A DNA stretch of 64,000 nt from Janthinobacterium sp. PAMC25594 (GTDB taxonomy: Bacteria; Pseudomonadota; Gammaproteobacteria; Burkholderiales; Burkholderiaceae_D). A program made the translations under genes and the position numbers. This document shows positions 18,614 through 27,711 of this stretch, in pieces (the first letter of the stretch is position 1; the number at the start of each line of letters is the position of its first letter). Under the pieces are notes generated by a model. The model ran no database searches and was not told the origin of the DNA. It saw only the letters and a program-made list of their open reading frames with translations. The DNA is taken from the NCBI RefSeq assembly GCF_019443505.1, contig NZ_CP080377.1:3844001-3908000 (forward strand), in the 5' to 3' direction.

Positions 18614-19567
18614 TTACAGCTTCAACCGCGCGCGCGCCGCATCGTATTCGGCCTTCAGGCGCGCCACCATCTCTTCCACGCTCGGCACGTCGTCCATCAA
18701 GCCCACGCCCTGGCCCGCGCCCCAGATGTCGCGCCAGGCCTTGGCGCTGCCGGAGCCGAAATTCATCGAACTCTTGTCCGCTTCAGGCAAGGCTTCCGGA
18801 TCGAGTCCCGCCGCTTCGATCGATTTTTTCAGATAATTCCCGTGCACGCCCGTAAACAGGTTGGTGTAGACGATGTCCGCCGCTGCGGAATCGACGATGG
18901 CGTCGCGGTAACCGTCGCTGACGTTCGATTCCTTGGTCGCCAGCCAGCGCGAACCGATGTAGGCAAAGTCCGCGCCCATGGCTTGCGCGGCCAGCACGGC
19001 GTCGCCGGTGGCGATGGAGCCCGACAGCGCCAGCGGGCCATCGAAGAATTTGCGCACTTCACCCACCAGCGCGAATGGCGACAGGGTGCCCGCATGGCCG
19101 CCAGCACCGCTGGCCACCAGGATCAAGCCGTCGACGCCCGCCTCCAGCGCCTTTTTCGCGTGGCGGATCGAGATCACATCGTGCAGCACGATGCCGCCAT
19201 AGCTGTGGATGGCGTCGAGCATTTCCTTGGGCGGCGCGCGCAGCGAGGAAATGATGATGGGAATCCGGTGTTTCACGCACACTTCCACATCGTGCGCCAG
19301 ACGGTCGTTCGACTGGTGCACGATCTGGTTGACGGCGATCGGTCCCACTTTTTTATCGGGATTGGCGGCCTGGAAGGCGGCCAGTTCGGCCTGCAAATCC
19401 GTGAGCCAGGTGTCGAGCAATTCGGCAGGACGCGCGTTCAGCGCGGGAAAGGAACCGACGATGCCGGCCTTGCACTGCGCCGCGACGAGGGCCGGGCCGC
19501 TGGCGATGAACATCGGCGAGGCGATAACGGGTAAGGAGAGGTTTTGCAACGCAACAGGCAATGCCAT
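18614..19567 (-). CDS. NAD(P)H-dependent flavin oxidoreductase / nitronate monooxygenase family
   Basis: An FMN-dependent TIM-barrel enzyme of 317 aa in the 2-nitropropane dioxygenase/nitronate monooxygenase family. Characteristic segments are LSLPVIASPMFIASGP at the N-terminus, VGPIAVNQIVHQSND, the FMN-phosphate region DGLILVASGAGGHAG, LSGSIATGDAVLAAQAMGAD and YIGSRWLATKES. It is cytoplasmic. The natural substrate could be alkyl nitronates, or the enzyme may act as an NADH:quinone reductase as some members do. It stands alone on the minus strand, convergent with hpt. Confidence 0.88.
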   Translation of the reverse strand: MALPVALQNLSLPVIASPMFIASGPALVAAQCKAGIVGSFPALNARPAELLDTWLTDLQAELAAFQAANPDKKVGPIAVNQIVHQSNDRLAHDVEVCVKHRIPIIISSLRAPPKEMLDAIHSYGGIVLHDVISIRHAKKALEAGVDGLILVASGAGGHAGTLSPFALVGEVRKFFDGPLALSGSIATGDAVLAAQAMGADFAYIGSRWLATKESNVSDGYRDAIVDSAAADIVYTNLFTGVHGNYLKKSIEAAGLDPEALPEADKSSMNFGSGSAKAWRDIWGAGQGVGLMDDVPSVEEMVARLKAEYDAARARLKL

Positions 19568-19666
19568 GGCGGACTCGCTGGAAAGTTGATCGGGATGAAA
19601 GACACACTGAACGTTGATTATAGTGCAGAAAAAGTACGATCGTGCTGAATTTATCGCAAGTCCGTT

Positions 19667-20590
19667 TCAGCCCTCGTTGAGCAAGTACTCACCCTCGACA
19701 CGTGCCGCCGCGGCCTTCACCAGCTGCGACACGGCCCACTCGGCCAGCGCGGCCGCCTCCTGGCGCAGGAAGCGCCGGTTGGCCTCTTCGAAGATGGGCA
19801 TGCCGCGCAACAGGGCCGGTATGGCGGCCAGGGCGATACGCTGGCGTTCCAGCAGCAAAAATTTCAGCAGCACTTTCACCGCGTTCTGCGCATTGCGCAC
19901 GGGGTCCGACGACAGGTAGTCGAGGCGCGAATACGCGCGCTGCAGGGCGCCGGCGGCGTCCTGGAACGGCCGCCCGTGGCCGGGAATGACGACGCGCACG
20001 TCCAGGCTGGCGATCAGGTCCAAGGTGGCGCGCGCTTCCAGAAAGCCGGAGCCGCCATCGAGTTCGGGGAAGATCACGCCAAAGCCGTTTTCCCACAGGG
20101 CGTCGGCGGAAATGAGGATGCCCTCGTCGGCACAGTAAAAAATCAGCGAGTGCGGGTCGTGGCCCGGTGCGCCCAGCGCCTGCCAGGCCATGTCGGCCAA
20201 GGTCAACCTGTCGCCGGGCGAGACGGTGGCGTCAAAGCCGAAGCGCGGGCATTGCTGGCCCGTGGCCTGGAAGCTGAGGGTGTCCACGTCCCAGCTGCGC
20301 ACCTTGTCCGCTTCCGAGACCGGAATGGCCGTCTGGCAGCCGTAGGCGGCTTGCAGCAGCGCGTTGCCGCCGCAATGGTCGGAGTGCAGATGGGTGTTGA
20401 ACAGGCGGTCCAGCGGTCGGCCGGCCAGGCTGTGGCGCAGCAGGGCCAGGGTTTGCGGCGCATGCGTGACATAGCCGCTGTCGATCAGGGCCGTGTCATC
20501 CTTCCCCTGGAACAGGATGTTGTTCGACGACAGCCAGCCGCGTTCAAACACCTGCATGGCATCGGGGAACAGCGCTGGCGATCGCGACAT
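19667..20590 (-). CDS. MBL-fold metallo-hydrolase
   Basis: A 307-aa metallo-beta-lactamase-fold protein. The metal-binding motif THLHSDHCGGN (HxHxDH) is near residues 70-80, followed by ALGAPGHDPHS (metal His), LISADALWENGFG (bridging Asp) and VVIPGHGRPFQD (final His), so all ligands are present. A helical C-terminal extension of about 100 residues resembles glyoxalase II-like hydrolases that act on thioesters. ATG 20590 is chosen because it lies just after the TGA stop of the DUF1289 gene; the open frame further upstream overlaps that gene. The substrate is unknown. Confidence 0.87.
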   Translation of the reverse strand: MSRSPALFPDAMQVFERGWLSSNNILFQGKDDTALIDSGYVTHAPQTLALLRHSLAGRPLDRLFNTHLHSDHCGGNALLQAAYGCQTAIPVSEADKVRSWDVDTLSFQATGQQCPRFGFDATVSPGDRLTLADMAWQALGAPGHDPHSLIFYCADEGILISADALWENGFGVIFPELDGGSGFLEARATLDLIASLDVRVVIPGHGRPFQDAAGALQRAYSRLDYLSSDPVRNAQNAVKVLLKFLLLERQRIALAAIPALLRGMPIFEEANRRFLRQEAAALAEWAVSQLVKAAAARVEGEYLLNEG

Positions 20591-20598
20591 GGGCTTCC

Positions 20599-20832
20599 TC
20601 AGTAGTCGGGCTCGAAATCGAGCAAAGATTCGCGTCCTGGCAATTCGGCCCACACGGCGCGCTTGAAATCGTCGTCGGCCTTGCTCCAGGCGATGATCTC
20701 GTCGAGCGTGCGCAAGCAGCCTTCGCACAAGCCGCTGTTGCGGTTCATCTTGCACAGGCTGACACAGGGCGACGGCACCGGCGACGGCAAGGGGAGCGGA
20801 ACGGCTGGCGGAGGTGGGGTAGCGACCATCAT
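20599..20832 (-). CDS. DUF1289 family small Cys-containing protein
   Basis: A 77-aa protein with a proline-rich N-terminus, then the DUF1289 pattern SPCVSLCKMNRNSGLCEGC (four cysteines in a likely Fe-S or zinc arrangement) and LDEIIAWSKADDDFKRAVWAEL. Family members are short, often begin near their first Cys motif and have no established role. Two consecutive Met codons, at 20832 and 20829, are possible starts. It is 8 nt upstream of the MBL hydrolase gene and probably co-transcribed with it. Confidence 0.85.
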   Translation of the reverse strand: MMVATPPPPAVPLPLPSPVPSPCVSLCKMNRNSGLCEGCLRTLDEIIAWSKADDDFKRAVWAELPGRESLLDFEPDY

Positions 20833-21032
20833 GGAACGGCATCGGTAAACGTGAAGGCTTGCATTATGCCGCGAAACCGCGCCGGCGCGTCGACGGCGTC
20901 GGCATGCAATGTTTCTGTGAGTATATTTTCAAGCGAAAGCATGCTCAAAAACGCATCTCCCGGAAATTTATTTTGCAGCTGGTTTTCACTCTGCGGGTGC
21001 CCGTCCTACAACACGATCAGGCCAGATCCTGC

Positions 21033-21060
21033 TTGACTTGAGATATTACACAACTATACT
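21033..21060 (+). promoter_or_regulatory. Sigma70-type promoter with overlapping dyads for the RHH-depolymerase pair
   Basis: TTGACT at 21033-21038, a 16-nt spacer and TATACT at 21055-21060 form the best promoter match I saw in the window. Directly downstream lie two short dyads, CCATC-N6-GATGG (21062-21077) and TGGCA-N6-TGCCA (21075-21090). They overlap the expected transcription start and are plausible operators for the ribbon-helix-helix protein encoded next. Confidence 0.6.
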
Positions 21061-21110
21061 ACCATCCATACAGATGGCAATTGGATGCCACGTGGAGTTT
21101 TTGGAGAGAT

Positions 21111-21524
21111 ATGGCCAAGCAAGACAGCAAGCCCAAAATTGGGGAATCCGAGAAAATCACGATCAACCTCGGCTTGATCGACCTGGGGCAGATCGATTTG
21201 CTGGTTCAGGAGGGATTTTATTCCAACCGCACGGATCTGATCCGTACGGCCATCCGCAACCAGCTGGGTATCCACGCCGACGTGGTGAAACAAACCGTCG
21301 CCCGTAAAAGCCTGGTATTGGGCATGCAGCACTATTCGCGCGCCGACCTGGAAGCGATCCAGGCAGCCGGCCAGCGCCTGCAGATCCAGGTGCTGGGACT
21401 GGCCAGCATCGCCAGCGACGTCTCCGTGGAACTGGCACTGGCCACCATCGAGTCGATTTTCGTATTAGGTGCCCTGCACGCCAGCACCGTCGTCAAGACG
21501 GCGCTCGCAGGGCGAATTCACTAG
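21111..21524 (+). CDS. Ribbon-helix-helix (CopG/Arc-type) transcriptional regulator
   Basis: A 137-aa protein from ATG 21111, which has GGAGAGAT just upstream; the frame is open from 21081 without a site. The N-terminal region EKITINLGLIDLGQIDLLVQ then FYSNRTDLIRTAIRNQL has the beta-strand plus two-helix layout of a ribbon-helix-helix DNA-binding domain. A C-terminal part of about 75 residues, with VLGMQHYSRADLEAI and LGLASIASDVSVELALATIE, is probably for oligomerisation or sensing. It precedes the PHA depolymerase gene by 54 nt under a strong promoter, so it likely regulates itself and that gene. Confidence 0.82.
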   Translation: MAKQDSKPKIGESEKITINLGLIDLGQIDLLVQEGFYSNRTDLIRTAIRNQLGIHADVVKQTVARKSLVLGMQHYSRADLEAIQAAGQRLQIQVLGLASIASDVSVELALATIESIFVLGALHASTVVKTALAGRIH

Positions 21525-21578
21525 CGTATTGGTTTGCGGCGATGACCCGGCCGATGCGCGGCACCGTTAAGGATGGTC

Positions 21579-22856
21579 ATGAAACTACCTCTCAACATGT
21601 TGGCGCAGATGCGCGCAGCGACCCGTAATCTGATGGGCAGCGGTCCCGCCGCCGCCACCGAAGCGATCCAGCAGGCGCTGTCTGCCGCCGGCCTGGCGCC
21701 GCACGCGGCGTCCACGCAAGCGCCGCCACCGCAGCCGATGCGCGACATTAATCCGCCACCGGCGCCACCGTCAGCGCAGGCCCGCGCCGCGCCGCCGCAA
21801 GCGGACGCCGCACCGGAAGCGGCATCGGTGCCGCCCACGCCCGCGCAGGCGGCGCAGGAATTCGCGCAGGATTTCATGGCGCGCCTGGGCGTGCCCGCCG
21901 GCCTGGGCCAGCACAGCTTCGACATGCCCAGCTTCGAGCTGCCGAATTTTCATCCGCCCGGCTTCAACGCGCCGGCCGCCACGCCGGCGGAAATACCCGC
22001 TGGCGCGCAGTTCATCGACGGCGTATACCGCAACCATGCGGGCACGCGTTCGTACAAGCTGTATATCCCCAGCAGCTATCACGGCCAGGCCATGCCGCTG
22101 ATCGTGATGCTGCACGGCTGCACGCAAAATCCCGACGATTTCGCCGCCGGCACGCAGATGAATGCGCTGGCCGAAGAAAAGGAATGTTTTGTCGTCTATC
22201 CGGCGCAGACGCAGGGTGCCAACAGTTCACGCTGCTGGAACTGGTTCAACGCCATCGACCAGCAGCGCGACCAGGGCGAACCGTCGCTGATCGCCGGCAT
22301 CGCGCGGCAAGTCATCGACGACTACCCGGTGAATGAACGCGAAGTGTTCGTCGCCGGCCTGTCGGCGGGCGGCGCCATGGCCGTCATCGTCGGCACCTTG
22401 TACCCCGAGCTGTTTGCCGCCGTCGGCGTGCATTCGGGCCTGCCCTTCGCTTCGGCGCAGGACTTGCCGTCGGCGCTGGCCGCCATGAAAGGCGGCGCCA
22501 TGCCCAATGCCCAGCGCAAGGCGCCGGCGGGCGGCGTCCCCATCATCGTTTTCCATGGCGACCGCGACACCACCGTCAACCCGCGCAATGGCGATGAACT
22601 GATCGCGCAGGGCGTGCGCAGTCAGGCGGGCGGCAAGGCGGCCAAGGCGGCATCCATCGACGGCAGCGTGCCGAATGGCCACCGCTACACGCGCACCACG
22701 CACAGCCAGGCCGATGGCTCGCCGCTGGGAGAACACTGGGTCATCCACGGCGCCGGCCATGCCTGGTCCGGCGGCAGCAATAACGGCAGCTACACGGACG
22801 GAAAAGGGCCGGACGCCAGCCGCGAGATGCTGCGCTTCTTCAAGACCGTCAGCTAA
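21579..22856 (+). CDS. PHB/PHA depolymerase family esterase (alpha/beta hydrolase, type 1)
   Basis: Predicted serine hydrolase of 425 aa acting on poly(3-hydroxybutyrate) or related esters. The N-terminal 130 residues are Ala/Pro-rich low complexity without a signal peptide, so location is probably intracellular or non-classical. The catalytic domain shows the oxyanion segment LIVMLHGCTQNPDDFA, the lipase box AGLSAGGAM (nucleophile Ser), FHGDRDTTVNPRNG (Asp) and VIHGAGHAWSGG (His). ATG 21579 is preferred over 21573 because AAGGA lies five bases before it. It is probably co-transcribed with the upstream RHH gene. A decayed copy of its 3' end follows. Feruloyl esterase activity is an alternative for this fold. 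Confidence 0.87.
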   Translation: MKLPLNMLAQMRAATRNLMGSGPAAATEAIQQALSAAGLAPHAASTQAPPPQPMRDINPPPAPPSAQARAAPPQADAAPEAASVPPTPAQAAQEFAQDFMARLGVPAGLGQHSFDMPSFELPNFHPPGFNAPAATPAEIPAGAQFIDGVYRNHAGTRSYKLYIPSSYHGQAMPLIVMLHGCTQNPDDFAAGTQMNALAEEKECFVVYPAQTQGANSSRCWNWFNAIDQQRDQGEPSLIAGIARQVIDDYPVNEREVFVAGLSAGGAMAVIVGTLYPELFAAVGVHSGLPFASAQDLPSALAAMKGGAMPNAQRKAPAGGVPIIVFHGDRDTTVNPRNGDELIAQGVRSQAGGKAAKAASIDGSVPNGHRYTRTTHSQADGSPLGEHWVIHGAGHAWSGGSNNGSYTDGKGPDASREMLRFFKTVS

Positions 22857-22875
22857 GCACTGATCTGGACGTGGC

Positions 22876-23002
22876 ATGCACGGCGCCGGCCATGCCTGGT
22901 CAGGCGGCAGCGACAGCGGCAGTCATGCGGCCGACGGCAAAGGCCCGGACGCCAGCCGCCGGTCGCAAAAAGCAGCTGCGCTTCTTCAAGACCGTCAGCT
23001 GA
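22876..23002 (+). pseudogene. Decayed partial duplicate of the depolymerase 3' end
   Basis: Immediately after the depolymerase stop, the sequence repeats its last 110 or so bases. The catalytic-His segment HGAGHAWSGGS and KGPDASR reappear (copy from about 22879, offset 133 nt from 22746). Then, after a small indel and frame change, CTGCGCTTCTTCAAGACCG and a TGA recur. The central part has diverged (Asp-Ser-Gly-Ser-His instead of Asn-Asn-Gly-Ser-Tyr). There is no start region, so it is a remnant of a tandem paralogue or of a slipped duplication. Its end overlaps the stop of the convergent HD-GYP gene by 8 nt. Confidence 0.8.
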
Positions 23003-24146
23003 TGTTTTCGGTATATGGCGCGATCTGCCGCTGCTTGTCGGCGATCTCGCACACGCCATCGGCATAGCGGCTGGAGATGGCGATGAATTGGTCCTGGATC
23101 TGCAGGAAGGCGTCGACGATCTCGGCGTCAAAGTGCGAACCGCGCCCCTCGATGATAATCTGCACGGCCTGTGCATGCTCCATGCCCTGCTTGTAGATGC
23201 GTCGGCTGATCAGGGCGTCATACACGTCGGCCAGCGCCATCAGGCGCGCCGAAATCGGGATGTCTTCGCCAGCCAGCCCTTGCGGGTAACCGCTGCCATC
23301 CCATTTTTCATGGTGGCTGTAGGCGATCTCTTTCGCGTACTTGAGGAAATCGACCTCGATGCCCAGCTCGTGCTCGGCCGCCAGGATGGCGTCGCGCCCC
23401 AGGGTGGTGTGCGTCTTCATGATGGCCATTTCGTGCGGCTCGAAACGCCCCGGCTTGAGCAAAATATGGTCGGGGATGCCCACCTTGCCGATATCGTGCA
23501 GCGGCGCCGTCTTGAACAGCAGTTCGATATTCTTGTCCGTCAAAAAATCGCGGAAGCGCGGCAGGTCGCGCACTTTCTCGGCCAGCGCCTTCAGGTAGTG
23601 CGAGGTGCGACGGATATGGTTGCCCGTCTCGCTGTCGCGCGTCTCGGCCAGCGAAGCCATGGCGTGTATCGTGACGTCCTGCAGCGCCGCCACTTCCTGC
23701 ACCCGGCGCTCGACTTCCGTTTCCAGGTAATGATTCTGGTCGCGCAAAAAATCCTGCATCTGCTTCATCGCCAGCTGCGTCTTGATACGGGCCAGCACGA
23801 TGGGCGCCGAAATCGGCTTGGTGATGTAATCGACGGCGCCCAGGGCCAGGCCCAGCTGCTCGTCGGCCACTTCGCTCATGGCGGTCACAAAAATCACGGG
23901 GATGCCGGCCGTGGCGGCATCGGCCTTCAGCGCGCGGCACACATCGTAGCCACTCATGCCCGGCATCATGATGTCGAGCAGGATCAGATCGGGCTGGTCG
24001 CCGCCGGCGGCGATCTTCAGGGCGCGCTCGCCATTGACGGCGATCTTGGTGCGGTAATCGTCTTCCAGCACCGCGCGCAGCAGGTCGATATTGTCTGGCG
24101 TGTCGTCGACTACCAGGATGGTTGGCTTGCTTGCTGACGCTCTCAT
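22995..24146 (-). CDS. Response regulator with HD-GYP output domain
   Basis: A 383-aa two-domain regulator. The N-terminal receiver (about residues 9-125) has the acidic pocket VVDD, phospho-acceptor Asp in LILLDIMMPGMSG, the Thr in VIFVTAMS and the Lys in DYITKP. A short coiled segment leads to an HD-GYP domain (about 160-340) with HDIGKVGIPD, HH in AYSHHEKWDGSGYPQGL and LADVYDAL. HD-GYP domains hydrolyse cyclic di-GMP, and the metal-binding residues are intact. It lies 31 nt downstream of the hybrid kinase gene on the same strand, so the kinase is its likely phosphodonor. Confidence 0.92.
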   Translation of the reverse strand: MRASASKPTILVVDDTPDNIDLLRAVLEDDYRTKIAVNGERALKIAAGGDQPDLILLDIMMPGMSGYDVCRALKADAATAGIPVIFVTAMSEVADEQLGLALGAVDYITKPISAPIVLARIKTQLAMKQMQDFLRDQNHYLETEVERRVQEVAALQDVTIHAMASLAETRDSETGNHIRRTSHYLKALAEKVRDLPRFRDFLTDKNIELLFKTAPLHDIGKVGIPDHILLKPGRFEPHEMAIMKTHTTLGRDAILAAEHELGIEVDFLKYAKEIAYSHHEKWDGSGYPQGLAGEDIPISARLMALADVYDALISRRIYKQGMEHAQAVQIIIEGRGSHFDAEIVDAFLQIQDQFIAISSRYADGVCEIADKQRQIAPYTENIS

Positions 24147-24177
24147 GCCCGTCCTTCGCTCTGCATAGTTATCCTTG

Positions 24178-27100
24178 TCACAGTGTCAGTTCCAGCGCAT
24201 CGGCCACCTCGCCCAGCTGCGCCAGCGCACCTTCGAAATCGTATTGTCCCAGCATGCGCTTCAGCTGGCGCGCATGTTCCGCCTGCCCGGCCGCGACCAG
24301 CACGGGACCGATGCCATCGAGATGCTTGACGGCCTGCGCATCGTCCTGCTGCAGCAGTCGCGACAGTTCGCGCAAGCCCGCCTCCAGGTATGCCCGGTCC
24401 ACCGGTGCCGCCACGGCGTTGCCCGGCTCGGGCACATTGCTGCGCGACTGCATGGCCAGCACGATCTTCGGCACCAGTTCGTCGAGCGCCAGGGTGCAGG
24501 CCGCCAGTGCCTGCGGCAAGCCGTCATGCGATCCCAGGCTGAGCAAATGCTCGACCCGCGCCGCGCTGTCGGCCAGGCCACCGGCGCCGATATTGCCGGC
24601 CAGGCCCTTCAGGGTATGCGCTTCCCGGATTGCCGTCTCGAGCTGATTGTTCTCGATGGCGGCGACGATGCGCTGCATGGCATCGAACTGGGTTTCCACA
24701 AAACGATCCAGCAATTTTCGCATCAACGTGGCATTGCCGCCCACGCGCCGCATGGCCTCCGCCATTTTCAGGCCGGCGATCACGGGCAGCTCCGCTTCCT
24801 GCTGCGCCACCACCACCGTCATTTCCTGCGGCGCGGCCGGCGCGATCCAGCGCGCCAGGGTACCGAACAGCTGCGCCACGTCGATCGGCTTGGCGATGAA
24901 ATCGTTCATGCCGGCGTCCAGGCATTTTTCCTTGTCGCCGACCATGGCATTGGCCGTCATGGCGATCACCGGCAAATCCGAATAACGGGGATCCTGGCGC
25001 AGCTTGCGGGTGGCCTGGTAGCCATCCATCACCGGCATCTGGCAATCCATCAGCACGCCGTCATAGGCGTTTTCCTCGATCTTCGCCAGCGCGATGGCGC
25101 CATTGCTCGCGATGTCGACACGAATGCCGGCGTCGTTGAGAATATGCTGCGCCACTTCCTGGTTCACCTCATTATCCTCCACCAGCAGCAGCCAGGCGCC
25201 GCGCAGGGCGCGTTCGTCGTCGCGGTAGCTGCTCTGGCGCTGCGTCTTGCGGCTCTGCCCTGTCACGCCGCCAAACACGAACGATATCTGGTCGAGCAGG
25301 GTCGAGGCGCTGACCGGCTTGTTCAATACGCCATCGAGCGGCAATTCCCGCTGGCGCGCCGCCTCCAGCAGTGCTTCGCGATGGAAGGCCGTGACCATGA
25401 TACAGGCCGGCGTCGCATCGATGCCGGCGGCATCGGCACGGATGCCGGCCAGCGTATCGAGGCCGTTCATGCCCGGCATTTTCCAGTCCATCAGCACCAG
25501 CCCGTACGGGCGCCCCTCGGTGCGCGCCTGCGCCACGGCGCCGATGGCCAGCACGCCGCCAAACACGGCACGCGCATCGAAACCGAGCGCCGTCAGCATG
25601 CTGACGAAAATTTCGCGCGCGCTGGGGTTATCATCGACCACCAGCACGCGCAGGCCCTGGAACTGCGACGGCACTGGCAGGCTGTCGCGCGGCACGGCGG
25701 CCAGGCCGAAGCGGGCCGTAAAGAAAAAGGTGCTGCCCACACCCGCTTCGCTGACCAGGTCAATTTCGCCTTCCATCATTTCCACCAGGCGCTTGCTGAT
25801 GGTCAGCCCCAGGCCGGTGCCGCCATGGTGGCGCGTGGTGGACGTGTCGGCCTGGGTAAATGCCTGGAACAATTTGCTGCGCTGGGGCGGCGTCAGGCCG
25901 ATGCCCGTGTCGCGCACATCGACACGCAGCACCGCCGCATGTTCTTCCAGCTGCTGCAGGCGGATGCTGACGACGATCTCGCCCTTGTCCGTAAATTTGA
26001 TGGCATTGTTGGTCAGGTTGATCAGCACCTGGCCCAGGCGCAGCGGATCGCCCTGCAATGCGTTCGGCACGTCGGGGGCGATGTCGAACAGCAGTTCGAG
26101 CCCCTTGTCCTGGACCCGCATCACGGACAGGTCGGCGATCTGCGCCAGCACGTCCTCGAGGAAAAAATCGACTTTTTCAAAGGCCATCTTGCCCGCCTCG
26201 ATCTTCGAGAAATCGAGGATGTCGTCGATGATGGCCAGCAGGTTCTTCGATGCCGATTCCACCTTTTCCAGGTAGTTGCGCTGGGTCGAGGTGAGCTCCG
26301 TCTGCAGCGCCAGGTGGGTCATGCCGATGATACCGTTCATCGGCGTGCGAATTTCATGGGACATATTCGCCAGGAAGTCCGACTTCATCTTGGTCGCATC
26401 CTCGGCCACTTCGACGGCATGCCGCAGATCCTGCTCGACGGCCAGGTTGGTACTCATGTTTTTCAGCGCCTGCAGCAATTCGCCCGTCTCATCGCGCGAC
26501 GTCACTTCGATGACGGAACTGAAGTCGCCTTTGGCCACGCGCGTAGCGATCGCCACCGCCTCGCCCAAGGGACGCGTGATCGAGCGCGCCGACCAGGCAA
26601 AGGCCAGGCCGATCAACAGGGCTGCCAGGCCGATACCACCCATCAGGATCAGCGACGTATCGATATCGTCGCGTATCCTGGCCGCGCTGTCGCGTATCAG
26701 TTGCTGCTGCAAGTCATCGAGCTGGCCCACATACAGCAGCACTTTTTCCAGTACCGGCAAGGTCTGCGTCCGCATGGCCAGCTCCGCGGCAGCATCCTCG
26801 CCGCGCTCGACCAGTTCGAACATCGTCTTGAGCGAGCCATAGTAGTCGGCGCGTGCCAGGTGCATCTGTTCCAGCAGCCGCCGTTCTTCCGGCCGCGCAT
26901 CGAGACCATCGAGGATGCGCACCTGTTCATCGATGCCTTGCTTGATCGCTTCCAGGTGCGCCTGATTCGCCTGGCGCCGTGCCAATTCGTGCTGGTTCGG
27001 CAGGCTGGGAATGCGCGTGGCCGCCTCGCGCGCCAGTCCATGGATCTTGCTGGTGGCTTTGGCGGCGACCCAGTCGCGCTGCAGGATATCGTCGGTCTCG

Positions 27101-27216
27101 GCGCGGATGGCATAGATGCGGCTACCGGCCAGGACGATGACGACCAGCATCAGCACGATCAAAATGGCATAACCGGCATTGATGCGCACGCCGATGCGGA
27201 TATCCCTGAAGCGCAT
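24178..27216 (-). CDS. Hybrid sensor histidine kinase with two receivers and an Hpt domain
   Basis: A 1012-aa multistep phosphorelay kinase. Order: TM1 (about 15-34), a four-helix periplasmic sensor (about 35-187), TM2 (188-209), HAMP (about 210-262), HisKA with phospho-His at 287 in [16 protein letters not shown], and HATPase (about 395-515; N box [25 protein letters not shown]). Then come receiver 1 ([19 protein letters not shown]), receiver 2 ([24 protein letters not shown]) and a C-terminal Hpt domain with phospho-His in [17 protein letters not shown]. All phosphorelay residues are intact. The sensor resembles 4HB-MCP ligand domains; its signal is unknown. Its likely target is the HD-GYP regulator just downstream. 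The frame opposite it is open over its whole length but is an artefact of GC-rich codon use. Confidence 0.93.
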   Translation of the reverse strand: MRFRDIRIGVRINAGYAILIVLMLVVIVLAGSRIYAIRAETDDILQRDWVAAKATSKIHGLAREAATRIPSLPNQHELARRQANQAHLEAIKQGIDEQVRILDGLDARPEERRLLEQMHLARADYYGSLKTMFELVERGEDAAAELAMRTQTLPVLEKVLLYVGQLDDLQQQLIRDSAARIRDDIDTSLILMGGIGLAALLIGLAFAWSARSITRPLGEAVAIATRVAKGDFSSVIEVTSRDETGELLQALKNMSTNLAVEQDLRHAVEVAEDATKMKSDFLANMSHEIRTPMNGIIGMTHLALQTELTSTQRNYLEKVESASKNLLAIIDDILDFSKIEAGKMAFEKVDFFLEDVLAQIADLSVMRVQDKGLELLFDIAPDVPNALQGDPLRLGQVLINLTNNAIKFTDKGEIVVSIRLQQLEEHAAVLRVDVRDTGIGLTPPQRSKLFQAFTQADTSTTRHHGGTGLGLTISKRLVEMMEGEIDLVSEAGVGSTFFFTARFGLAAVPRDSLPVPSQFQGLRVLVVDDNPSAREIFVSMLTALGFDARAVFGGVLAIGAVAQARTEGRPYGLVLMDWKMPGMNGLDTLAGIRADAAGIDATPACIMVTAFHREALLEAARQRELPLDGVLNKPVSASTLLDQISFVFGGVTGQSRKTQRQSSYRDDERALRGAWLLLVEDNEVNQEVAQHILNDAGIRVDIASNGAIALAKIEENAYDGVLMDCQMPVMDGYQATRKLRQDPRYSDLPVIAMTANAMVGDKEKCLDAGMNDFIAKPIDVAQLFGTLARWIAPAAPQEMTVVVAQQEAELPVIAGLKMAEAMRRVGGNATLMRKLLDRFVETQFDAMQRIVAAIENNQLETAIREAHTLKGLAGNIGAGGLADSAARVEHLLSLGSHDGLPQALAACTLALDELVPKIVLAMQSRSNVPEPGNAVAAPVDRAYLEAGLRELSRLLQQDDAQAVKHLDGIGPVLVAAGQAEHARQLKRMLGQYDFEGALAQLGEVADALELTL

Positions 27217-27309
27217 AACTTTCCTATAAGAAATTCTTAAAAATTGAAGTCTGAACGTATTCCCCTACGGAATGCAAGGTTTATTGCAAAGCAATTTATA
27301 TCGAAGCGC

Positions 27310-27510
27310 TTAATTGGCCGACGTGATGGCTTTTACAGGGGGTGTCAGGGTGGCGATATGCGCTTGCAGGCAGGCTGGGCACCAGCAGCCGACGGCGCCG
27401 CCGGGCACGGGAACGGCCGGCGGCAGGGCCAAGCACCAGCAGGGTCCGCTGGCCTGCGGGTCAGTCTGGCCGCACTGGAAGGTGGCGCCGCAGCGGGTGC
27501 ATGCGCTCAT
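27310..27510 (-). CDS. Cysteine-rich CWC family protein
   Basis: A 66-aa protein matching the cysteine-rich CWC family: an N-terminal CTRCGATFQCG, the central PCWCLALPP that gives the family its name, and a C-terminal CWCPACL. The seven or more cysteines suggest metal (zinc or Fe-S) binding. It is cytoplasmic with no signal peptide. The function of the family is unknown. It stands between the hybrid kinase and argB, transcribed leftward and separate from both. Confidence 0.82.
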   Translation of the reverse strand: MSACTRCGATFQCGQTDPQASGPCWCLALPPAVPVPGGAVGCWCPACLQAHIATLTPPVKAITSAN

Positions 27511-27647
27511 GGCTGTGTTTGAATTGGCAAGTGTGTGTCATGCTGCGACGGGATGCGACGCAGATGTAACGGGCAGTAAAAGGGCTGGCTGGGGGACATA
27601 TCGGGCCAGACTATAGGATCATCAGGGAAAATACAACAAGATCGCCC

Positions 27648-27653
27648 TATAAT
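27648..27653 (+). promoter_or_regulatory. Likely -10 box of the argB promoter
   Basis: A perfect TATAAT lies 58 nt upstream of the argB ATG. The -35 region at a 17-nt spacing (GGGAAA) is a poor match, so activation or an extended element may be needed. Confidence 0.4.
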
Positions 27654-27711
27654 GCCTCCAGGATTTTCTTCTTCCCTGTAAAATCGCACAAATCTATTTT
27701 CCGGACTCGCC

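Noticed and set aside
24175..27240. Plus-strand ORF of 1021 codons antisense to the hybrid kinase
   Set aside because: Its sequence is His/Arg/Gln-rich with no domain order, and the minus strand encodes a full kinase with all motifs. It is a GC-bias shadow.
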